Assembly: GCA_003342895.1 (NCBI GenBank)
Contig: PTFA01000160.1
Span: 1,838,156-1,902,155, forward strand
From: Casuarius casuarius
Taxonomy: Eukaryota > Chordata > Aves > Casuariiformes > Casuariidae
DNA length: 64,000 nt
Reading direction: 5' to 3'
Shown: positions 1-13,520 of the stretch, piece after piece
How positions within the stretch are numbered: the stretch's first letter is position 1
How the letters are laid out: each line of letters starts with the position of its first letter
Translations under genes and position numbers: made by a program
Notes under the pieces: generated by a model
The model's input: only the letters and a program-made list of their open reading frames with translations
Told to the model about the DNA's origin: nothing
Database searches by the model: none

Positions 1-475
1 AGCCCAGGATACCACTGGCCTTCTTTGCCAATGGCTCATGTTCAACTGGTTCATGTTCAGCTTGTCCACCAGGACCCCCAGGTCCTTCTCTGAGAAGCTG
101 TTCCTGAGCTGGTCAGCCCCCAGCCTCTACTGGTGCAACGGGTTATTCCTCCCCAGGGGCAGAACTTAGTACTTGCCTCTGTTGAGCTTCACAAGGTTCC
201 TGACAGCCTTCTCCAGCCTGTCGAGGTTCCTCCGAATCGCAGCACAGCCATCTGGAGTATCAGCCGGTCCTCCCAGTCTGGTATCGTCTGCAAACTTGCT
301 GAGGGTGCATTCAGACCCATCATCCAGATCATTAATGAAGATGTTAAAGAGTACTGGCCCCAGCATCAACCCCTGGGAACATCACTAGTGACTTGTCTGC
401 AGCTGGACTTGGTGCTGCTAATCACCACCCTCCGAGACTGATTGTTCAGCCACTTTCAAATCCACCTCAAAACAG
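1..475 (-). mobile_element. CR1 LINE fragment, reverse-transcriptase region, truncated by the window edge
   Basis: Seen: read on the minus strand, 369-166 encodes a piece of non-LTR reverse transcriptase with the order [16 protein letters not shown], then FADDT (the CR1 form of the catalytic Y/FxDD box), then a basic segment. Positions 1-165 continue into the part of CR1 3' of this, recognisable from the antisense wording common in bird genomes (gctcatgttcagc, acccccaggtcc). The copy is 5'-truncated near 475 and its 3' end lies left of the window. It is non-functional: only a fragment of the polymerase remains. CR1 is the dominant interspersed repeat of birds and other sauropsids, which is the main taxonomic clue here. 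Confidence 0.93.
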
Positions 476-2424
476 CAAGGGATGAATCAACAAGAAATGA
501 AGTCATTGTGCAGTTTCTCTTATTACTAAGGGCATGCAGTAAGGAGTCATTTAGGTACTAATGGCATATTTGGGAAGTGTGACAGGAACATAATAGTGTC
601 ATGGAACAAGAGTACTCTGGTATCCTTATCTGCTAAAAGATGAAGAAAGAATCATCACTTAGAACTGGACAGAAGTCCTCCTGAACAAACACCTGACAAG
701 AAAGCTGCAAATGCTACTGCAGTTCCTAACAGAGTCTGGCCTGAAGCAGAATTCCATTTACTGTCAGCAAGGGAGTTTCAAAGAGATTCATTTCCTCTGT
801 GTTGACACTCTGTTCACATGAAACCGATCCCCCCGCTTCAGAGCCTTTCTTTTTGTGGACTGCAGGTTCCTGGAAAGACCCCACAGGTCACTGTTCCCCC
901 TCCCATACATAACTTAACTTGTATGTTTTTTCCTGCTTTCCTCTGCAACACTAATGATTGGATTCAGCTACAGTCAAGTTTTAGGTAATTGCATTTCCAG
1001 TGGTAGGTAATTGCATTTCCAGTGGTAATGCAGGTGACTATGTCCTGTTCACGTGCTCAGGGCAAGACTAATTGCCAGACCAAGGGCTAGGACACAATTT
1101 CACTCCCAGGTCAGTCTGATAGAGACCACTGCTAGCTCTTTCATCCTCATCTATAGCATGGTTAGTGTCTTTGGATGCTCAGAGTTTATTCAATGAATTC
1201 ATTGCTCATATAGGTCCTTGATCTTACTGCTTTTCCCTTAAGACATAATTTAGTTCTGGCTCTTGGTCTTCTAGAGGTCTTGGATTTGTTATAGGGTGTT
1301 GGAAAACTTGAGTAGAACAAATGTTCTTTGTGCTACTCTAAATTAAATGTTTGTTGCATGGTTATGCACCTGGCAAATGACACTGCTGGAAAATGGTGAG
1401 TTGGGTGGGGAGCCCCAACTTGGAAAGTTTTCATTATCACTGAAGAGACTGTTAGGATAGCTTAAGGAAAAAAACTCCCGTCTCTTTCTCAAAGTCTTTG
1501 CACAAACTCCACACTACCAAAAGAGGTAAGCTAAACAAACAAAAATCATTCATTTAATAGAGCAGAAGGACCAGGGAGTAGAGAATATTTACACAGCCGA
1601 AAAAGAGAAGATAGAGATGTTTATTCTGGAAGTTTTCTGCAGTATGTGGATTGTAGCATTTCTCTCTGATTATATATATAATAGATGAAGGGCTCGATAT
1701 TTCCAGGCATCTAATTAATTTCTCCAAAAGAAACTCTCATCTATTTAAAGTGAACATTATATCATCATAAAGAGGAAAACTGTAGGGAGAAGAATCCAGC
1801 TAGTCTTTCCTGATCATCTTACGCAACAACCCCTGACACAATTAGGATGCCCCTAAGAAGGAATGCACATTAAAGAAAACATTCCAGCCTTTTTTGGTCA
1901 ATCATAAAGACACACCATGAATCTCCAACGAAACACAGGGTCCTCTGTCAGCTTGCAAAATCGCATCGAGAGAGAACAGGAAGTTTACAGAAAATACTTG
2001 GCCAAGACTGTTGCAAGGCCTGAGTCAAATTTAGGGTGATCTTAACTTCAAAGGAGATAAACAATCTAACAAGACTCCAATCTAAGAACTGAATAATGGC
2101 ACTGCCTGGCAATTGTACAGCAAGGTGAAAACATATATGAACATATATGAAAGATATTGATTGAGGATTCACAAAAGTGTTTAAGCTATTATAGTTTTGT
2201 TGTGTCTGCACGTCTTATCCATGAATTCAAGAGATTCTTGATAACTTAGTTGGAAATTCATCAGTCTCCACCGTTGATCACAGAGTTTGCAAGCAATGAT
2301 AACGCTCTCTTGGCAGCCCTCACTGCACCATGACGGTTAGAAGAATGAGTCTGCACTCCCTACCGAGTGTCTATAGCATGCCAGGACTACAGGGAAAAGT
2401 ACTCTAATGACATACAAAAAACAA
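476..2424. other. Intergenic DNA, no recognisable gene
   Basis: Only short unrelated open frames are present, with no conserved motif. The one internal structure seen is the 22-bp tandem duplication at 983-1026. Confidence 0.6.
983..1026. repeat. Perfect 22-bp tandem duplication
   Basis: The unit aggtaattgcatttccagtg plus gt occurs at 983-1004 and again, identical, at 1005-1026. Perfect identity suggests a recent local duplication. Confidence 0.95.
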
Positions 2425-3455
2425 CAGGATCACAGAAAAAAAAGGTAGACGGGATCTCAGAGACCAGCTAATCCATCTTTAGCACAAACCAAGTTTAATA
2501 AAACTATCTTCTAGAAACTACTATTTTAATAAAATCCCTCCTGACAGATGCTTCTTAAAGACCTCCAGTAATAGAGGCTACACCACCTCTCCAGACAACC
2601 TGTTCTAGTGATTTCATTGTCCCTTGCCAATATTTTTTTATGTCCCACTTCAATCACTCTTGCTGCAATTTAAGCACTTTATTTTTTGTCCTGTCCAGCA
2701 TGAAGCTAAAGAACAGATTATTCCCTTCCGTGCCTTTTACATATTTGTAGACAGTTATCATGTCTCTTCTTTTGGCACCCCTCTTTCAACTAATCACTCT
2801 TCTTTCTGTCTTTATAGGTTATGTTTTATAGATCTCTGATGATTTTTTGTTATTCTGTCTGCAGTCTCTCCAGCCAGTTCATATCTTTTCTGGAGAGCAG
2901 CCCCAAGGCTACTCTTTCTATGTGAGGCTTTACCAAAGCTGAACTGAGCTGCAAGACTACTTCACCTGTTTTGCTGGCCATATTCCTAAGTACCATATTA
3001 TTATCCATCTTTTTTTAAACAGTAAAAATTTATTTTGCATTCAGTTTGTGATCCACTCTAACTCTATGGTCCGTCTCTGGTCAGCCATTCATCTCCCATC
3101 TCGGATCTCGACATTTGGTTACTCCTACGTGAGTGACTGTATTGGTGTCTTTGTCCTTTCTGTACAACATCCTATAGTCCCCAATCATTCTTCTTATTTG
3201 CCAGGAGTATTTAGAAATCTAATACTGTTTTTCAGTGTCTGCCATCTTCAGTCTCTGCAAAATGGCAGGATCTGCAACTGCAATTTTAATAAGTTTACTT
3301 CCCATTTCTTCATGCTGCCCATTAAAGGAGACACTGGACAGAGTCAAACCTAGACCAGACGACCCTGAATTCTCATCTGAAACATTTGATCAAAAATTGT
3401 TGATAAAGCCTTCCTGGGTACTGATTCCAAATGCTTTTGTACCCAGTAAGTTTCC
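2425..3455 (-). mobile_element. Ancient CR1/L3-type LINE copy, highly decayed
   Basis: Seen: on the + strand the blocks appear in the order expected of the antisense of a CR1-family 3' half. These are a 3'-end-like start near 2427, 'cacctctccagacaacctgttctagtg' (2583-2609), a segment like the conserved 'cctctttcaactaatcactc' block (2780-2799), 'ctggagagcagccccaaggc' (2890-2909), 'gctgaactgagctgcaag' (2938-2955), 'tttgtgatccactctaactc' (3044-3063), and a reverse-transcriptase-derived part to about 3455. Similarity is by block order and short words only. All frames carry stops and indels, so this copy is much older than the one at 1-475. Family assignment within CR1/L3 is inference. Confidence 0.8.
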
Positions 3456-6400
3456 CATTGACCCTGTTTTTCTAGGTGTTCTGAGTGACTGCTTTTGAAT
3501 CCGGAATTCAGAATGTGTGAAGATAAGCTACAAGGTAAATGCCTGTAATCACAGTCAGATTTTGGAGCTCTCAGATAATTACTTTGTCATAAAATATTAT
3601 TCAGAGAAAGTGAACACCGAGGACTGTTAATTTTCCATGGACTGTTAATCTACCCAAGAAAATGCATACAAGAGTCACTCCAAGAGCATTTTAGTTTTTG
3701 TTCAAATACTACACATGCAGGACGTGGGGACAATCTCTGCAATTATGGCAAATCATTACGGCAAGTCTATTTGCTAGTGAATGACTATACGCTATGGATT
3801 AAAACAGTGGGAAAAAATGTCCTAATGAGCTAAAGACTGATCAAGCCAGAGATTACAAAACTGAAGGAAACCCAGAGCTTAAGGAAAGCAATTATAATTT
3901 GAGTTTGAAGGAAAGAAAGAAAAAACTCTATGGAGTTCAACAGAATGAACACAGCTTCCTACTAAGCAGCAAGTATGAGAAAAATTTGCAAGAACAAACT
4001 GCTTACTCCAGGATAGAATGATCATTAGCAAATCTGGCCAGAGAGAGCTTCTTCAGTCTAAAATGTGGCACAGCACAGAATATCATACCATGGGAAATTG
4101 TGATGCAAGACTACCCAGCACTTTCTTGAACATTATCTATGTATAATCCCTGTGGTACTATTTAAAATGATGTACAGCATATACTTTCATTTATATGACT
4201 GATTTGGCTGCTTTGGTTTCACCTTGTAATTAGTGATTCTTGTAAAACTCACTCAGAAAAAAATATGTTTTCTGAGTTTATAATGAATTTGGATTCTCCA
4301 CTAAGTCACATCATGGTAAAGGAAAAGAATATGAAAAGTAGCTGTTCAACCAAAGAAGAAATACAAAAGTGCCTAAAGTTCCAAATACCTCCTTCTTATC
4401 CTCAAGAGAACAGACATGAATTTTTAACTAGGCTTTTCTCTCCACATTCAGCCTTTAAAAAAAGACAAGAAACCAAAAAGACAAATATTATAAATCTGTA
4501 ATATGCAGAATAACTGTTTCCTCCACTTTCTTTCTCTTTTATGATGCTTTTATGATGATGAAAGCTATGTATTTGCTTACGTATTTGGACTAAGGCTAAC
4601 AACGGAAAGTGGTAACTGCCAAAGAAATGGTGACTACACACACAAGCAGAATTTTACAAGATGGCACAAATCTGCTGAATTCTATTTGAAATGAAGTACT
4701 ATTACAGTAAAGTGTAAGGCTCTGAATGGACCTTCAATACTATTTACTAGTAAGGAAGTACAAACAGGAGCAAAACAGAGCAGAGAGGACCAAGAAAACA
4801 ATGAGAAAAGGTAAAAAAGCCTGATGTACAAAGTTAACGGAAAAATGGAAAAGTAGACATAGAGTAATTCATCACAACCTGTCAATGTCTTATGATGAAC
4901 ACCAGGGTCAGGAGAGACCTAATGGGGACACATGTTTTCAGGAGTGCTTTCTCAAAGAAGATTAATGTTCTGGAGGCCCTGAATACTCAAAAGGAGAAAA
5001 TGTTGAACCTGGACCGATTTTATCTATTGACATAATATGAAATATCCTTCACATAAAATCAAGGAAATGACCAAATCGTGCCACGAGAGAATTAATTCCA
5101 TGTCTAGAATAATCTTGACATGGGAGAATTAACAGCTCCCTCTGCACAAGCTTTTTCAGAGAGAAAGAGACATGTTTACAATCATTCTAGCACTGAGAGC
5201 AGCATGCTCACATCTTTCATATGCAAAAGTATTCTTGTCAACAAGGGGGTGACAACAGCAATACCTTTTAAAGAACAGCTCAGCAAATAACACTTTTGTC
5301 CAGGAAACAGGACATCTGGGTTCAACTTTTTCTCCAACTCCTAAGCGTAGAGCACAAAGGACATTTAAGGCATGGCACCTTTTCCACTCCACCTTGCTGA
5401 AGTTGTGCCAGGATGCGGCACACAGCTCAAGACATTAGTTAGGCTGCATGAGAATCCTTGGGGTGATGAACCCAACCCAAGACTTGCACAATTCAGTATG
5501 ATGGCCCCAAGCAATAGGCTACAGAATTACACATACACACTCTCTTTCAGGCTCCAAGTAAGGCAAACTTCTTTTGGTGCAATTGCAGCTTTCGTTGGAG
5601 GGGTGGGGAGCACGCCTGTCTTCTCCAAGGCTAGTGAGCAGGGCACACCTGGATTTTAGGAATCTACATTAACCCAAAACCCTGTGTTATGCACGACCAA
5701 TGCTAGTTGTAGTTCTAGCAGGGGAAAGGCACCTATTTTTCATGAAGGACTGTTAAAGCGATAGCATACATATTGACAGCCCCTGTTATCCATAAAATAA
5801 GAAAGCATTGTAAAGCCATAAACAATGCAGGCAGGGCACAAGTAGTACTCGGACTAGGTACTATATTTGCCTAGTTACTTAAAAAAACATAAGTGGTCTG
5901 GCAAGGTAGTCAGAACACCCAACCAAGGCCCTTAGGGCTACTATGAGGTTAAAAAGTGGGGTGAGTGTTGAATGTCCAAGTCGGACTGGAGAGGCAGCCT
6001 GGATATCTGCTGAGCAATTCACTCCACCTGCATGCTGATGAGAAACCTCTGAGCGCAGAACAACATGCGTTGAGCATGTCTGACCCGGCACCTGTTCGTG
6101 AGCTCCTTCGGCTATTCACAGGTTACAACATGAAGACTTTGCTGTAGAAAAGGCACTTAAAGGAGGAAGGGTTGACGGTGCTCACTTTTTATGCAGTAAC
6201 CTGGTGAATAGAGCAATTGCTCCCAAAGTACTTTTTAAGCTTTCTAAGCTTTCTCAGCCATAGATGTTTCTTAACCACCTCTTCCCCATCATGCCATTCT
6301 CAATTGCAGGGACATCACTCTAACAAGAAGGCTTTGCATCCCTTCTTACGAAGAGGAACAACTGTGCAATTATTAATGCAAGATAAAAAAAAAAAAAAGG

Positions 6401-7347
6401 CCAGCAAGAGAAGTAAAAGAGCTTGATTCTGATTCCCTCTAGAGAGCTATGCGAAGCTGAAGTGTCTCCATGCCTGGCTTTGAACCCTGATGGAACTCGG
6501 CTGTTCTGAGCAGGACACTTGGGAACACAGAGGGCACGTTGGACGCTCTGCAGTCTGAAGTGGAGGTGCCAGTGAGGTAGGTATCAGACATGCTCCAGAT
6601 CAGGCAGTGCTGAACAGCAGGCATTTTAGTCACCTCAAATCCATCGGGAAAACAGTGAGACTTCCCACTTAGGTGCCCAAGTAACTTACTCAAGCCAACC
6701 AATGACTTGCATGTCGGATAGAGCTCTCACGAATTTCATCCAGGTATGTGCTAGAACAAAACTGTTAGGCTCTTTCAAATGAGAAGTGGAATCTAGTGCA
6801 TAATTGCTTTTGGCAAAAGGCAACTAAATCTTCCTATGCAGTCAGCAAATGAACACCTGAGTTTAGTTATGTAATTGCCCCACATCAGCTTTTCATATGA
6901 TGAAATAAGTACATCACAACTGCACCGTCCTTTAAAAATGTCAGTGTTATTTTCCTCCCACATTTTCTTCCAAAAGCCTGAATTCCTAGGTTGCAGAATT
7001 TCATGTGCTGCTCGTATTGAACAGATGATGATGAATGTCAGACAGTTCAAAGACTGTTGTTTGAGATTCCTGTTGCTGATGTATCCGAAATGGATTGGGA
7101 AAACTTTAAGCTGGAACAATATTGTGTTCTAGGTTTCAAACAGAACTTCCAGACTTTCTTAGTTCCAGCCAAGCCAATAACAGGAGAACACCACCTTCCT
7201 TCTGGGTCCTTTGGTACTTTTTCTTCCGTCCCATATCAGGAATTTTAAGATACATGAAAGAAAAGGGAAGGGAGACAGTGACTATTTCAGGCCTTTCAGA
7301 AGTTTCTGGCAAGTGGACATAGTGAAGGCATGTGGCACTTTTGACTT

Positions 7348-7389
7348 GTCTCCGTTACTCCTCCCACCGTCTCCATTACTCCTCTAATT
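7348..7389. repeat. Two-copy 21-bp imperfect tandem repeat
   Basis: gtctccgttactcctcccac plus c (7348-7368) is followed directly by gtctccattactcctctaat plus t (7369-7389), with four mismatches. Confidence 0.75.
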
Positions 7390-8810
7390 CTTCATTACTT
7401 AGAATAAATTTTCTGTGTCTAAACTGGTCAGGGAGCAATAAATCTAATGATACTGTGACTGGGTTTTGACTATGCTGCTCACTGAGCTTCGCTGAGCATT
7501 CAACTTACAAATCCTGCCCATAAATAACTGCCTCTAAATCATGTTACTCTTCTCCTTTCACTAACTCTACATATACACACATAGATTACATTCTGTTAGG
7601 AACTAGTTTATGGCTATTATGCAATTAATGGTGCACACTGATTGAACAGTTAAGATTTTAGGAGTGTATTTCAGGATTCAAGATTTTTCTGCTAGATAAT
7701 GTGGTAAATTTCTGAATCACAACGGAATTTAGATCATCCAGCATATGAGGTACAGATACCAAGGGCATGCTTCTTTAAAGTGACAGACATGGCACAGATC
7801 TCTTCTTTAAAGGCTGAATATTATTTCCATGTTTTGTGTATTGTGCTGTATTTTCTGATGTCAGCATGATCTATATGTTAATACCCAGCATAATGCCCAC
7901 TAACGGTTCCATTCTGTCTGACCGAAATAAACACTGTTCTTACGAACATCATACATACTCTTCCATATGACGAGCATATCTGGGTGGATCTTCTAGGTAA
8001 ACAGCTAAATCTAGCTAACCTGATAAAGTTTGTATCACAGACTGCTTTGGATTCTGCTTTGAAAGGCTATTTTGTTTCTACAGTATTTGTACAGAGTCCA
8101 GGAATGAAAGAAATGCTTATTTGTGAATGAGAACAGCAACCAATTATAGACATTCTCCTGACCTAGCTTTGTTAGCTGACCCTGGTTCATCAGCATCCAT
8201 ACTCTGAAGGCCTCTGCTCTCCCAGTTTCCAAACGGGAAGCACTACACTAACCCAGCATGTTGTGTCTAGAAGGGAGCGCTCACACGAACCCACCGCCGA
8301 CAGAACTGTGGGGGTGGCAGCGTCTAGCTTGTGAGTGGAGCTGAGCAGCTGGGACGCTGCTGTCCTCAGGCAGCACAGCTGTTTGCAAAATTAATGTCTT
8401 TTTGTGGTCTTCCAGGACAGGTCACTGAAGAACACAATGCTACCCATTTAAACTAAAATAGCAGAAAGACTGAGAGCAGGCATAATTTCAACTTGTTGCT
8501 CTTACAAAATGTCTACAGAGAAAAGGGATTAGAAGAGCTCATTTCACTGCTGCCAGCTACACTGTTGAATCTTTCATCAGAAAGGAGAAGGGGAGCATAG
8601 TGGAAAGAAGTCCAGGTGTACAGTCTCACAAAGCCCTCGAGGAGTGTTGCCTGCCTCTCACTAACAGAGAGTTGTACAACTTCTCCTTTGACCCAGGGCA
8701 GCATCCTCAGGGTTTTGTGGGCCCACTAATGACCCAGACAGAGCTGGGTAAGAAGGAAGCTTACATTCTTCAAGCAATCCCTTAAGTAGACCTTAGTGCC
8801 CATCCACGTC

Positions 8811-8832
8811 ATGCAAATACACATATGCAAAT
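8811..8832. promoter_or_regulatory. Pair of octamer (POU/OCT) motifs
   Basis: Two exact ATGCAAAT octamers in the same orientation, at 8811-8818 and 8825-8832. The motif is the known binding site of POU-domain factors; use as an enhancer here is inference. Confidence 0.3.
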
Positions 8833-10228
8833 GTCATTAATTCAACAGATAACATCTTATTTTGGAAGGGTTCTGACATGTTAAATAACCAAGAAGTGTC
8901 AATACCAAAAAGCTACTTGTGAATGTTGCCAGAATAGAAGAGGAAAACTAATTTAGCAAAAAACAAGGCCTAAATGAAGGAAAGACCTTTTAGAAGCCTT
9001 AGTGTAAAAATCATGCTCTGATAGGACTCCTATGTCTGCGGTACTGTGCTTTCTTGGAAACCATATATTAGCAGAGGAATGAAATGCTCCAATAAAAGGA
9101 GTATGATAAAAAGGCAAAATGATTCAGATCATGCCTGTCTGTTTCTGTTATATTTACTCCAGTTTGGAGAAGGGATGGAGAGAGACACGCACCTGTGTGT
9201 CATTAGCTCAGAGCTGGTGGTCAGAAGGCAAAGGCATAAAGCTCATTCTCTGAACTATTTTGATGGTGTTTCTCGGCAGGGGTCAGAGAACGCTCTAGTC
9301 ACAGCAGTTCAGAACAACATCAAGACACCAGCCTGTGCGTGCCTAACTTGTACTGCGCAAATTGCTGAGCTGCCTCTGTCTGCGACCTGCAGGCTTCACC
9401 GGCTAGACCTTTGATTATAGATCCCCCAAACTCCTGATGCCTTTTGAGAAATATGAAAACATTTGTTTTTCAAAACTTTCCTTTTCTATAACTCTAGTTT
9501 CTGTATTACCTGTTCCTATCACTTTAACGGTATTCGCACTTAAAATAAACAGCTGTTTTTCTAACCAAATAGAAATCTGTTATGCAAACATTCAAAGCTC
9601 TTGCTGGACACTTTTCCCAAAGTCCTCTGTCAATCACTACATTAATATGAACAAAACATAGAGAAAAAGGGGACTTGCATCTATAATTTGCCAGACAGTT
9701 GCGAGTTCAAGAGTCTGTTTTAAATCAAGATCACATTTTTTTAAGAATGTTCTAAATCTGCTGACAATTTTTCCTTCTCTTATTACAAATACATTTTTCC
9801 TTTAAAAATTTGACTGTTCTTTAAGATATAGTTTGCCAATTGTCATCTCTCACCACCAGATCATAACATCTATTCAGAACATAGAATCGAAATGCAAAAT
9901 AGCCACATCTATTTATTTTACCATCTTAAAATTATCTCACCAGCCCTTTGTAACAGAGTAAAGACTAATCAGCTTCTAAAAGTAAATGCACAGAGGAATC
10001 AACAGGATGCTGCCCTGCTTTTAAAGTATCTAAATAGACACGTATATTTATGTGCACATGTGGAAGAACAAACATATGTCACAGAAGTCCTTAAAAACAG
10101 GTTAAAATATCTTTGGGAAATGTCTAAATGCAGCTGACCCTACCTAAGGAACAGGGATATGTAGCAGAAGATACTCCTTCTAACCTAACAGACTAATGAT
10201 TTTTCTGTGGGCAAAGGTTAATGTAACT

Positions 10229-10250
10229 AAAAAAAAAAAAAAAAAAAAAA
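10229..10250 (+). repeat. A22 homopolymer
   Basis: Uninterrupted run of 22 A. No retroposed body or target duplication is recognisable upstream, so I do not call it a retroelement tail. Confidence 0.95.
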
Positions 10251-13232
10251 GTCACAGAATAAATCTGGTTCCTCAGTTCCCACATCAGATCACTTCTTTT
10301 TTACCTGCTAAGCTACAGCAGACATCTTTAAGCACTTACTGGAGACATGAAAGAGATGGTAACAACCAGGAAAAATAAATCTGAAGAAAACCCTATTTCC
10401 ATTATTAAACAAGCTTTTAGCCAACCTTCAGTAATCATTATTTTAGACCATTTTCCTATTAAACTTTATAAATTCTAGTTTAACAGTAAAGTTGCTTCAT
10501 TCATCTAGACAGCAAATAATTCTTTGGCAATTTCCCCACCCTGGGTGTCTGCTGGAGCATCTTTCTGGAAATGCTGCACTTAATTTGAGCATCTCACTGA
10601 GGCTGATAGGCACCAAATGTTGCAGTAAGAAGAAAATCCATATCCTGCAGAGTAATATAAGCAGCATACATGCACCCAATAAATATGACTAAAGATCAGA
10701 AATTTTGTAGATGGGCACTACGGCTACATGCTGTCTCAGCTTTTTCCTTTTGGGAACAATGAGGAAAGCATTTAGCTAAAGCATTTGCCTAGGTAATGTT
10801 GCCTACTTACTTTCCTTCTGAACTGACAACTGAATGCATTTTAAGCATGAAATATGGAGTACAAATACTGCTCCATCAAGGGGAAAACATATTATTGTAG
10901 TGGAGGTTCAAAAAAGAAGAGGAGATTAAAGGGCCATTAAGACTCTTGCATTGGTTTTAATAGCACTAACTCACAAATATTCTTGCATCCTGATGGCCTG
11001 TCTTTCACCACAAATTCTACATGTGGACTCTGGGACCGTCAAGAGAAACATAGCTGTATACCGGCATTTGCAAAGACTGAAGAAAATGATACAAACGGAC
11101 TGAAAAAAGTGAAATTTTAGGACTGTTTGTTCCACTATCAGCAAATTTAGAAACCTCAGAGGAGCGCTTAGACAAAATTTCAAACTCTGCAATAAAAGAT
11201 CTGCAATCAGTGAACATGTGGCAAATGAAGAGTCCTGGGTCATGTCTGTTCACCTCTTCATCTTGCTTCTACGGACATTGCACACAGATCACACAGGATT
11301 AATTTGCCTACTGCAAACCCTTAGGTGATTGTCTTAACTTCATCCAGGTTCGATTTACGTTGCCTACGGTCTCATACACCTATTAAGATAGTTCTCCACG
11401 TCCCTACGCTTGCTCGTCCCATCACTGCAGTAGCTTACGGTCAGCGTTCAGCATTACCGACGCGACAGAGCAACTCCTAGTGATTTCCAAACGAGAAATA
11501 TGCCTAAACCCGGCCAGCTACCGCTGCTACTGCCCAGACCACAGCTAGAAGGGCCACCTCATAGCAAGGGAGTGGAGGACGGGGTAAACATTTGGTGCTG
11601 GAAGCAGTCAGGCAGCAGGGAAGTTGTCTTGGCTGCCCTGGACAGCCCCCGTAACGCCTTGTGTGAGCTGCACCGGCCACTGCCATGAAGGAAAACACCT
11701 GGGGTTCATTTCAAAGGGCAATGATCATTTGGGCCTCCAGCCGTAACTTCCAGACATTGCAAACACAAACAAACCAAAACAATTCCTTTATATCCTACAG
11801 AGAAACCCACTTTCGCTTCCAAATGATGGGAATCCATTTTAGTCAACGTCAAACCTCAGCTACAATTATTTCAACAAAGCTGCTCTCAGCCGCTAACTAG
11901 CATTCAGCCCTGGTGCGAGCGGCTACCACAGTGATCCTGCAACAGCTCGAGCACATTAAACCAGCTTGCGGGGACTCCAGGATATCATCCCCGTGCTCCC
12001 CTTCCTGCATCCTCATCACACCGAGCCATGGCAAAGCTGCCTGCGGATGAAAGCTTCGGCCAAAGGAATAGCATTGACCGTTGCATGCTTTAGACTCAAC
12101 CTGTTCCCCCCAGGCAAGGAGTTCTGTTATAGCCCCCGGGAATGCCCATCTCCGGGCCCCCAGAAACCCGCCTGCGATTTTGTCCCTGTGAAATGCAGCT
12201 GTGCTGGCGGGTCGTAGACAGGGAAGCAGCACCAGCAGTAAAACATGCAGTACTGATGCGCGGTGCTGCAGATTTATGTGATTTGGATTTTGAACGCCTT
12301 CCAGAAGCAAAGGGAGGGTCCGTGGGTTATGCAAAACAATAGCATTATTTAGAATATTTAGGCTGTGCTTTTTTGCTAGATGCTGCTTTCTGCACGTCCC
12401 GTGAATTGCAGGCTGCATCACAGCCCACCTGAATTGCTCCAGATAGCTCAGGACAAAGCAGCAAGTGCCCACCTGAGATAAATTACATTAAAACAGCATT
12501 TTCCAACCATGTTAAACCAAAATACCAGTCATCTTTACCTCAGCCAGAGCAAGCAAAAATCAATGTGCAACGAAATACTGATAAACACATCTGCACCTAT
12601 TAGTATGTTATAAAATAAACAACAAACAAAGAAAAAAAGCAAAGCTATTGTTTTCTCCAGAATGTGAGTTCTTAGCAATACCAAGCAGGAAAATCAAAAA
12701 AACCCCAAAATGATTTTACCTTAAGGAAAAAATCCTGGAAAGTGCTGTTGAGCATCATCTTCTATCGAAGGTAACAGAAGAAAATGGATGCACAATGCCT
12801 TAGTGACTGGACACTGTCTGATTAAAAGCAGCACCGTGTAGCCAAAAAGAAACTGCTTTTCTGTAGAGCTTGCTTGTGATTTAAAATTAGGCTCTCAAGT
12901 CCATGTACAAATAGTGCCTGTGCCGTTCTTCTTCTCTCCCCAGGAACCAGGCGGTCGCACTACCATGGTCACGCTTCCTCCAACAGCAGCAAGGCGGCAG
13001 AGCGGGTGTGACGGTGGCCGCTGTGCTGCCCGCGATCTGGAGTCTTGGCCCTTTCTTACTCCTGCCAGCATTTTCTTTCCTTTCTCCTTCCTCTTCCTTT
13101 TCTTCTTCTCTCGCTGCTATGACACAGCCAAATGCCAGAGGTCTTTCTGTGTGACAACCTCACTAGGAAACTGTCAGACATCAGGACACCAGGAGCTGCT
13201 GTGTGCGACTGCCAGGCCCACGCACAGCCGTC

Positions 13233-13520
13233 GGCACCTCCTCGGCCACTGCCTGTGGAGAGCCAGGTCCCATTGGCACCTCCTCAGCCACCAGCTGTGG
13301 AGAGCCAGGTCCCACCGGCCACCGCGGCCATCCACGTGCGGCCATCGGCACCTCCTCGGCCACCGCCTGTGGAGAGCCAGGTCCCACCAGCCACCGCGGC
13401 CATCCACGTGCGGCCATCGGCCCCTCCTCAGGCACGGCCTGTGGAGAGCCAGGTCCCATCGGCACCTCCTCAGCCACCAGCTGTGGAGAGCCAGGTCCCA
13501 CCGGCCACCGCGGCCGGCCC
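13233..13520 (+). repeat. GC-rich minisatellite built from 42-bp and 30-bp units
   Basis: Seen: 42-bp units, each containing ctgtggagagccaggtccca or a close variant, at 13233-13274, 13275-13316, 13347-13388, 13419-13460 and 13461-13502. 30-bp units containing ccaccgcggccatccacgtg lie at 13317-13346 and 13389-13418, and a partial one starts at 13503. Order is 42-42-30-42-30-42-42-(30). Because 42 and 30 are multiples of three, frames stay open across the array on both strands. On the + strand one frame gives a repeated APPxPxxVESQVP-type 14-mer. This proves nothing about translation. Confidence 0.9.

Larger units (their letters stand above)
3456..13131. other. Intergenic DNA, no recognisable gene
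   Basis: About 9.7 kb in which I recognise no exon, RNA gene or transposon. The longest open frame is 191 codons on the minus strand (12472-11897), without known motifs. Small items are a two-copy 21-bp repeat (7348-7389), a pair of octamer motifs (8811-8832) and an A22 run (10229-10250). Confidence 0.55.

Noticed and set aside
11897..12472. 191-codon minus-strand open frame
   Set aside because: No motif, signal peptide or repeat structure recognised; single isolated frame in non-genic DNA, within what chance allows in 64 kb.
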